Below, one piece after another: positions 4,557 through 8,772 of a stretch of DNA of 8,772 nucleotides. The notes beneath the pieces were generated by a model. It saw only the letters and a list, made by a program, of their open reading frames with translations, ran no database searches and was not told where the DNA came from. The translations under genes and the position numbers were made by a program. Positions within the stretch are counted from its first letter, which is position 1. Each line of letters begins with the position of its first letter. Source of the DNA: an uncultured Acidobacteriota bacterium (lineage in GTDB: Bacteria > Acidobacteriota > Blastocatellia > Pyrinomonadales > Pyrinomonadaceae); contig CAMLKY010000055.1 of assembly GCA_946480545.1 (NCBI GenBank), forward strand, positions 1-8,772, given 5' to 3'.

Positions 4557-5288
4557 ATGAATTGCAGTGATTGCCAGCTAAACATCAGTCTGTTTCTCGA
4601 CGGTGAGCTCGACGAGGTTACGGCAGCCGGTGTACGCACCCATCTAAGCTTGTGTCCCGGGTGTGCAAAGCTATGCGAAGATTTCTCGGTTATCCTCGAA
4701 TCCTGCCGCAATACAGACCCGTCTGAAATTGTTCCACCAAATTCACAGGCACTCTGGTGTCGTATTAACAACCTGATCGAGAGCGAAACGACGATCGAAC
4801 CCGAGATCGAAGAGCCACAGCCCCACGGCTGGTTCTCTCGTGGCTGGAACCTGACACTGTCGCAGGCCGGAGCCGGAGTTCTCGCCGTAGCGTTGATCAG
4901 TTCTCTTCTAACTGTTGTGGGGATACGGAACTACCTTGAGCCGTCCGGTGAGGACTTCACATCGCGATCAAGTGCATCGCAAACGACGATCGAAAAGTTT
5001 TTTAGCAAGATCGGCCTGATCGAGACTCCGCAGCAGGCACGCGATCGACGGATCAAGGAACAGCAGGCGGCGATCGAGTATTGGTCAAAACGCGTTCAGG
5101 AGCGACGCGGGCAGTGGGACGCGAAGATGCGCGACGCGTTCGACCGGAATCTCAATCTCATTGACGAATCGGTCAGCGAGTACACGAACATCCTTCAGCA
5201 GAATCCTGAGGATGATCTGACGGGTGAGATGCTGGACGCGGTCCTCAATGATAAGATGGACCTTCTTCGCGAGTTCTCGGATCTTTAG
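4557..5288 (+). CDS. Zinc-finger (ZAS-type) transmembrane anti-sigma factor
   Basis: The 243-residue protein opens with a zinc-binding anti-sigma domain: Cys3 and Cys6, then His29-x3-Cys33-x2-Cys36, the ZAS Hx3Cx2C motif that packs against ECF sigma regions 2 and 4. A linker (about 50-95, acidic) leads to one transmembrane helix at about 104-124 (AGAGVLAVALISSLLTVVG). The remaining 120 residues would be periplasmic. Residues 155-215 are highly charged and helical (ARDRRIKEQQAAIEYWSKRV, then QERRGQWDAKMRDAFDRNLN), probably a coiled coil that senses a signal. The start at 4557 puts Cys3 in the usual place. The 210-nt gap after sigma is long for such a pair. The stop is only 11 nt from the next ATG, so it is likely co-transcribed with the first DUF4097 gene. 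Confidence 0.9.
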   Translation: MNCSDCQLNISLFLDGELDEVTAAGVRTHLSLCPGCAKLCEDFSVILESCRNTDPSEIVPPNSQALWCRINNLIESETTIEPEIEEPQPHGWFSRGWNLTLSQAGAGVLAVALISSLLTVVGIRNYLEPSGEDFTSRSSASQTTIEKFFSKIGLIETPQQARDRRIKEQQAAIEYWSKRVQERRGQWDAKMRDAFDRNLNLIDESVSEYTNILQQNPEDDLTGEMLDAVLNDKMDLLREFSDL

Positions 5289-5299
5289 TTTTGTTGGCA

Positions 5300-6073
5300 A
5301 TGCCCCGAATTTTGAGAAATCGAATACTTCTCTGCTTCACGGCAAAAACTACGATTCTTCTTCTGTTGAGCGTAGTTTTTTTCTTTGCGCCTGAAGAAGC
5401 GTCGGCACAGAAGCGATTTTCAAAAAGCTATGTCGCGACGCGCAGCGTCCGGCTTGAGCTTACAAATCGATCGGGAACCGTGACGGTAGAAGGTTGGAAC
5501 CGTCCTGAAGTGCAGATCCAGGCCTATCTCGAATCGCGTTCCGCCTCGATCAATCCGCAGCTCCACGACGGCACGATCGTGATCAACATGGTCAAGGACA
5601 ACCATGGCCGGCCTGACGTAGGAAGTGTCAATTTTACGATCAGGGTTCCCTACGAGGCATCGGTTGATATCGAGACTCGCGTGGGCAACTTAAGCGTAAG
5701 CAGCGTTCGCGGGATGTTTGTACGTGCCAGAATTTCGAGCGACGGAGACATTACGCTGACCAACATTAACGCTCGCTGGGTGACCGCGGAGAATGGTATC
5801 GGGAACATCTTCTTCGACGGCGATATCCAGGCGGATGGTGGTTACCGCTTCACATCGATGCGCGGTGACATCAACCTCCGGGTCCCTTTCAACTCTTCCT
5901 TCAAGTTAACTGCGACTGCTCCTTCTACACGTGCGATTAACCTCGGTTCGTTCGCAAACGGCAACATGCGCTTTGTCGCGGACGGGCGTCGTGTCACGGG
6001 ACAGGTGGGGCACAGCAACTCAACGATTACCGTAGTGAATCAGCGCGGCACGATCGCCTTCATCCGCCGTTAA
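5300..6073 (+). CDS. Exported DUF4097-family protein, first copy
   Basis: The protein has 257 residues from ATG 5300, or 260 from TTG 5291. It has a long basic and hydrophobic signal peptide (core TTILLLLSVVFFFAP) with likely cleavage after ASA at residue 36. The mature part is a repetitive beta structure typical of DUF4097 (putative adhesin, beta-helix-like): GTVTVEGWNRPEVQIQAYLE (59-78), VNFTIRVPYEASVDIETRVG (110-129), NLSVSSVRG (130-138), GDITLTNI (149-156), MRGDINLRVP (187-196). DUF4097 proteins often follow anti-sigma or HAAS-type regulators in envelope-stress operons; their biochemical role is not known. Only 2-11 nt separate it from the anti-sigma stop. No clear Shine-Dalgarno is present, so translation may be coupled to the upstream gene. 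Confidence 0.85.
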   Translation: MPRILRNRILLCFTAKTTILLLLSVVFFFAPEEASAQKRFSKSYVATRSVRLELTNRSGTVTVEGWNRPEVQIQAYLESRSASINPQLHDGTIVINMVKDNHGRPDVGSVNFTIRVPYEASVDIETRVGNLSVSSVRGMFVRARISSDGDITLTNINARWVTAENGIGNIFFDGDIQADGGYRFTSMRGDINLRVPFNSSFKLTATAPSTRAINLGSFANGNMRFVADGRRVTGQVGHSNSTITVVNQRGTIAFIRR

Positions 6074-6085
6074 CTGAAAAATGTA

Positions 6086-6115
6086 TTGACCGTCGATTCC
6101 TCCAAGCCGTAAGAT
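6086..6115 (+). promoter_or_regulatory. Promoter P3 of the second DUF4097 gene
   Basis: TTGACC (6086-6091), an 18-nt spacer and TAAGAT (6110-6115) form a sigma70-like promoter in the 83-bp gap, with a start near 6122 and a leader of about 35 nt. It has the same form as P1 and P2. The second DUF4097 gene could therefore be expressed without the sigma/anti-sigma operon. Confidence 0.6.
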
Positions 6116-6156
6116 AAAGACGGCCTCGCCCCTTCTTCTCCGCTCGAGAGACAATC

Positions 6157-7002
6157 ATGAAAATCCAAAGAGTATTCCTGTTGGTGATCGCGATCACGGC
6201 TTTTTCAATCGCTGCTTTCGCGCAAACGACACTGCCGCATAAACGAACGACGCATAAAAACGACCGGCTCGATTTTGGGGTCGGAGGGACACTCGTCGTT
6301 ACCGGAGCACCGGTTGGATCGATCCGGATAGAAGGCTGGAAGAACCGCGAGATCGAGATCAACGCGACGATCGAGGTTCAGGGACAAACCGAAGCCGATG
6401 TCGTCCTGCTAAGCCAGCTAACAACATTCGTGCTTGAGGAGAGCCTCGGCCGGACCGGTATTGTCAGTGTTGGTGTACACGACAAAGGATTGATCAAGAA
6501 GCTCAAGAAAAAACTTCCGAAACATCTTGTCGGCCTGCCCTTCCGCATCGACTACGACATCAAGGTGCCGCAGTACTGCGATCTGATCATCGATGGCGGC
6601 CGCGGAGACCTCACGATCTCGGGTGTCGAAGGAGTGATGAAACTCAACTACCTCGAGACGAATGCGAAGCTCGATCTAATGGGCGGAAGTACGGTAGCGG
6701 TCTTTGGCAAGGGCTCTGTCGAGTTCGCTATTCCACGCGTTTCCTGGAGAGGCCGGTTCGCGGATGTCCAACTCGCAAGTGGCGATATGAAGGTTCGTCT
6801 GCCGTACGGTTTGAACGCCGAGCTCGATGCGACGATCCTTAGAACTGGAAAGATCGAGAACAGCTTCGAAGGCCTGAAGCCGCGCGTCCGAAAAGCCGAG
6901 TTTACTGAGAAGTCGATAGTCGCAAAATCGGGCGTCGGTGGTATAGCCCTGAAGTTTACGGTCGGGGACGGAACTTTGAAGATCGGTAATTCCGGCGGAT
7001 AG
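6157..7002 (+). CDS. Exported DUF4097-family protein, second copy
   Basis: The 281-residue protein has a clear signal peptide (VFLLVIAITAFSIAAFAQ, cleavage after FAQ or AFA near residues 20-23). The mature part repeats the plan of the gene before it: GSIRIEGWKNREIEINATIE (54-73) aligns with GTVTVEGWNRPEVQIQAYLE of copy one, YDIKVPQYCDLIIDGGRGDL (133-152) with its VPYEASVDIETRVGNL region, and SGDMKVRLPYGLNAELDATI (208-227) with MRGDINLRVPFNSSFKLTAT. It is longer because of an insertion at about 75-125 containing a Lys-rich loop (KGLIKKLKKKLPKHL). The two are likely diverged tandem duplicates acting in the periplasm or at the envelope. The ATG follows a weak GAGAG. Function unknown. Confidence 0.82.
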   Translation: MKIQRVFLLVIAITAFSIAAFAQTTLPHKRTTHKNDRLDFGVGGTLVVTGAPVGSIRIEGWKNREIEINATIEVQGQTEADVVLLSQLTTFVLEESLGRTGIVSVGVHDKGLIKKLKKKLPKHLVGLPFRIDYDIKVPQYCDLIIDGGRGDLTISGVEGVMKLNYLETNAKLDLMGGSTVAVFGKGSVEFAIPRVSWRGRFADVQLASGDMKVRLPYGLNAELDATILRTGKIENSFEGLKPRVRKAEFTEKSIVAKSGVGGIALKFTVGDGTLKIGNSGG

Positions 7003-7031
7003 AAATAACGTCAGATTTGGGAAAAGATTTC

Positions 7032-7065
7032 GGTGGTGGTAAGTTATTTTTTGCTTACCGCCACT
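7032..7065 (+). terminator. Long hairpin between the DUF4097 operon and dcd
   Basis: GGTGGTGGTAAG (7032-7043) pairs with CTTACCGCCACTT (7054-7066) over about 12 bp with two G-U pairs, around a 10-nt T-rich loop, and is followed by TTTACTTT. It looks like the terminator of the operon upstream. Its 3' arm ends only 8 nt before the dcd ATG at 7074, so it may also control dcd expression. A weak promoter-like pair, TTGGGA (7017-7022) and TAAGTT (7040-7045), overlaps it. Confidence 0.55.
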
Positions 7066-7073
7066 TTTACTTT

Positions 7074-7667
7074 ATGACGATCAAATCAGACCTTTGGCTT
7101 CGGCGTATGGCCGAGGAGCACCAGATGATCGACCCGTTTCTGCCCGAGTTGGTTCGCGAAACGAACGGGAGCCGGATCATCTCGGCCGGGGCATCGAGCT
7201 ACGGCTACGACATGCGCCTCGCGGACGACGGCTTCCGCATCTTCTCATCGGTGTACGGTGATGAGATCGACCCGAAGCGCTTCGATGAAGCCAAATCACT
7301 GATCGAGCCGCCGATCCGCACAGCCGAGGACGGCGCGAAGTACTATCTTCTTCCCGGCCATCATTACGGACTCGGCGTGACGGTCGAAACTTTCCGGATG
7401 CCGCGCAACGTGACCGGCGTCGCGCTCGGAAAATCCACTTATGCACGCGCCGGTCTGCTTGTTAACACCACACCGCTCGAAGCCGGATGGCATGGCCGTC
7501 TTGTTGTCGAGATCGCAAACCTCGCGAACCTGCCGCTGCGGGTCTACGTCAACGAAGGAATCGGACAGATCCTATTCTTCGAATCCGATGAAGACTGCGC
7601 CGTTTCGTATCAGGACCGCGGAGGCAAGTACCAGGGCCAGACCGGACTCACCTACGCTAAAGTCTAG
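7074..7667 (+). CDS. dcd: dCTP deaminase
   Basis: The 197-residue protein catalyses dCTP + H2O to dUTP + NH3, feeding the thymidylate pathway in the cytoplasm, normally as a homotrimer with the dUTPase fold. The key stretch GKSTYARAGLLVNTTPLEAG (119-138) followed by WHGRLVVEIAN (139-149) carries the family's Ser (121), Arg (125) and the catalytic Glu (146, equivalent to E. coli Glu138). The C-terminal lid DRGGKYQGQTGLT (181-193) that closes over the nucleotide is intact. Length fits the longer bacterial type. The ATG at 7074 is chosen because MTIKSDLWLRRMAEE matches the usual N-terminus; an upstream in-frame start at 7017 would translate the hairpin. No Shine-Dalgarno is visible. The sequence does not tell whether it also has dUTPase activity. 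Its stop overlaps the convergent gene. Confidence 0.95.
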   Translation: MTIKSDLWLRRMAEEHQMIDPFLPELVRETNGSRIISAGASSYGYDMRLADDGFRIFSSVYGDEIDPKRFDEAKSLIEPPIRTAEDGAKYYLLPGHHYGLGVTVETFRMPRNVTGVALGKSTYARAGLLVNTTPLEAGWHGRLVVEIANLANLPLRVYVNEGIGQILFFESDEDCAVSYQDRGGKYQGQTGLTYAKV

Positions 7668-8772
7668 AAGCTCTTCCTGAACAGATAAGACGCCTTGATA
7701 AAGAACGTACGTCCGTTGCTCCGGAAGCCCGGCTCGCGGGTCCCAATGAACGGATTGTATGCGTTGTAGTTGATGTCGTCGTTATACCCTGCATACAAAG
7801 CCGTACCCGGACTCGGCGTCCAGCCGAGAACGAACTGCGGTCTGATCCGACGATTTAGCGTTGAATAGTCCAGCCGAAGCCGCGCAAAAATGTCGCGCGT
7901 GAATTGATAGACAGAACGCGAGCTGAACAGATTGTCATCGAACGCGACGAGACCTGTATCGTGTCGGACCAACCGACGCTTTGTGTAATTGAGCTGTGTC
8001 TGGAACGCGGTCGTCGGCTGATAGCGGATCGTCGATTCGATCATTAACTGGTCGCCCGGGCCGGGATCCAATCCCGGGACCTGTATCGCCGGAGCCGGTC
8101 CCGAACACGCCGCCGGGTTCGCCGCACACTGTGCGAGATAGGTCTGGTATGCAAGACTCGCCCGCGGATAATCCGGACCAGCACCGAAATCGTAGTCCAT
8201 CAATCCCCACGTGTAATCCATGAACGCGAATATGAACCACTGCTTCGATGGAGTGGTCTCGATAAATGCCTGGACTGCCTTGAAGTGAGCTCCGCGCTCG
8301 GAGGTGTTGTTCGCAAACGCCCCGTGCGGCATGTCGAACTCATTGGCGTAGACGCGCTCGAAGCCGTATTGGAAATTTGACCCGATATACGTCTGCCGCT
8401 GCAGCGCGAGCTGGCCGCGTGTGTTGGTGATGAAGTACTGGCTGCGTCCTTTCCAGTCGAACGTTATGTTAGTTTCGTTCCATATCCGCTTTGAGATGAT
8501 GGCTTTCTTCGCGTCGCGCTCGGTTTCGTATTGAATGTACGAGCCCCAGTAGTTCGTATCCGTGCGGTTCGTAAATCCGACATCCGCCCTGTATTCGCGT
8601 GAGCGTCCCTGTCCGAGAAAGTTCATGTACAGGTTCCGGCCGCTTCGCTCGAGGTAGACCCTGTAGCCGAGTCCGTTTCCCGTGCGGTATTCGACCTCGT
8701 CCTGATCCGGATCGTAGAAATGTGTCCGAGTGGTCGTGCCGAGCACCTGAAACTCCGCAACCGTCTTCGGAT
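7664..8772 (-). CDS. C-terminal outer-membrane beta-barrel of a DUF5916-type protein (cut by window edge)
   Basis: The frame is open from the window edge to TAG at 7666-7664, giving the last 369 residues. The chain alternates polar and hydrophobic residues with many aromatic belts, for example FAFMDYTWGLMDYDFGAG, YQPTTAFQTQLNYTKRRL, DIFARLRLDYSTLNRRIRPQ, and ends FFIKASYLFRKSF with a terminal Phe, the usual outer-membrane insertion signal. This pattern, with LGWTPSPGTALYAGYNDD near the end, matches DUF5916 barrels. In full-length members these follow an N-terminal CBM9-like domain, which would lie off the right edge. An insert with CAANPAACSG (two Cys close together) is probably an extracellular loop. 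Substrate unknown. No start codon is in the window. Confidence 0.8.
   Translation of the reverse strand, partial: PKTVAEFQVLGTTTRTHFYDPDQDEVEYRTGNGLGYRVYLERSGRNLYMNFLGQGRSREYRADVGFTNRTDTNYWGSYIQYETERDAKKAIISKRIWNETNITFDWKGRSQYFITNTRGQLALQRQTYIGSNFQYGFERVYANEFDMPHGAFANNTSERGAHFKAVQAFIETTPSKQWFIFAFMDYTWGLMDYDFGAGPDYPRASLAYQTYLAQCAANPAACSGPAPAIQVPGLDPGPGDQLMIESTIRYQPTTAFQTQLNYTKRRLVRHDTGLVAFDDNLFSSRSVYQFTRDIFARLRLDYSTLNRRIRPQFVLGWTPSPGTALYAGYNDDINYNAYNPFIGTREPGFRSNGRTFFIKASYLFRKSF

Noticed and set aside
1..8772. Mobile element, prophage, CRISPR array or tRNA gene
   Set aside because: I saw no transposase or integrase frame, no terminal inverted repeats with target duplications, no regularly spaced repeats and no cloverleaf with a TTCGA-type arm.

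Overview
The window is about 8.8 kb of chromosomal bacterial DNA with moderate GC content (a little above 50% by eye) and no sign of phage, insertion sequence, CRISPR array, tRNA or rRNA. The mix suggests a Gram-negative (diderm) environmental bacterium: an outer-membrane beta-barrel of the DUF5916 type, a lipoprotein, several Sec-exported proteins, and an ECF sigma/zinc-finger anti-sigma pair followed by two DUF4097 proteins. The combination looks like Acidobacteriota, perhaps Blastocatellia. That is an inference from gene content and was not tested.

Layout. (1) Positions 1-1024 hold two divergent genes 49 bp apart: the N-terminal third of a ComM/YifB Mg-chelatase-like AAA+ ATPase (leftward, cut by the window edge) and a PaaI-like hotdog thioesterase (rightward). 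(2) Positions 1025-1934 hold a Panacea/SocA-domain (DUF4065) protein, normally the antitoxin half of a toxin-antitoxin pair. No recognisable toxin sits beside it, and its upstream region has four spaced CTTAA motifs. (3) Positions 1935-2229 form a non-coding stretch with a near-consensus promoter, several hairpins, a second promoter and a strong intrinsic terminator, all ending 23 nt before a small exported SnoaL/DUF4440-like gene. It is either an sRNA gene or an attenuated leader. (4) Positions 2692-3460 hold a structured leader with a possible H-type pseudoknot, a small lipoprotein with a Pro/Ala/Ser tether, and a clear terminator. (5) Positions 3553-7002 hold the main regulatory module: ECF sigma factor, an unusually long gap, a one-TM zinc-finger anti-sigma factor, and two tandem exported DUF4097 paralogues, the second with its own promoter. 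(6) Positions 7074-8772 hold dCTP deaminase (dcd) converging on a DUF5916-type outer-membrane barrel; their stop codons share the palindrome CTAG.

How the parts may work together. The anti-sigma probably holds the ECF factor at the inner membrane until an envelope signal reaches its periplasmic coiled domain. The DUF4097 proteins are likely periplasmic partners or outputs of that circuit. Three promoters in the window share one form, TTGAC(A/T/C)-N16-18-TAAGAT, which may be this organism's housekeeping promoter. The least explained parts are the structured RNA region 1955-2206, the leader at 2857-2935 and the orphan Panacea gene. I did not identify a complete new system with confidence.
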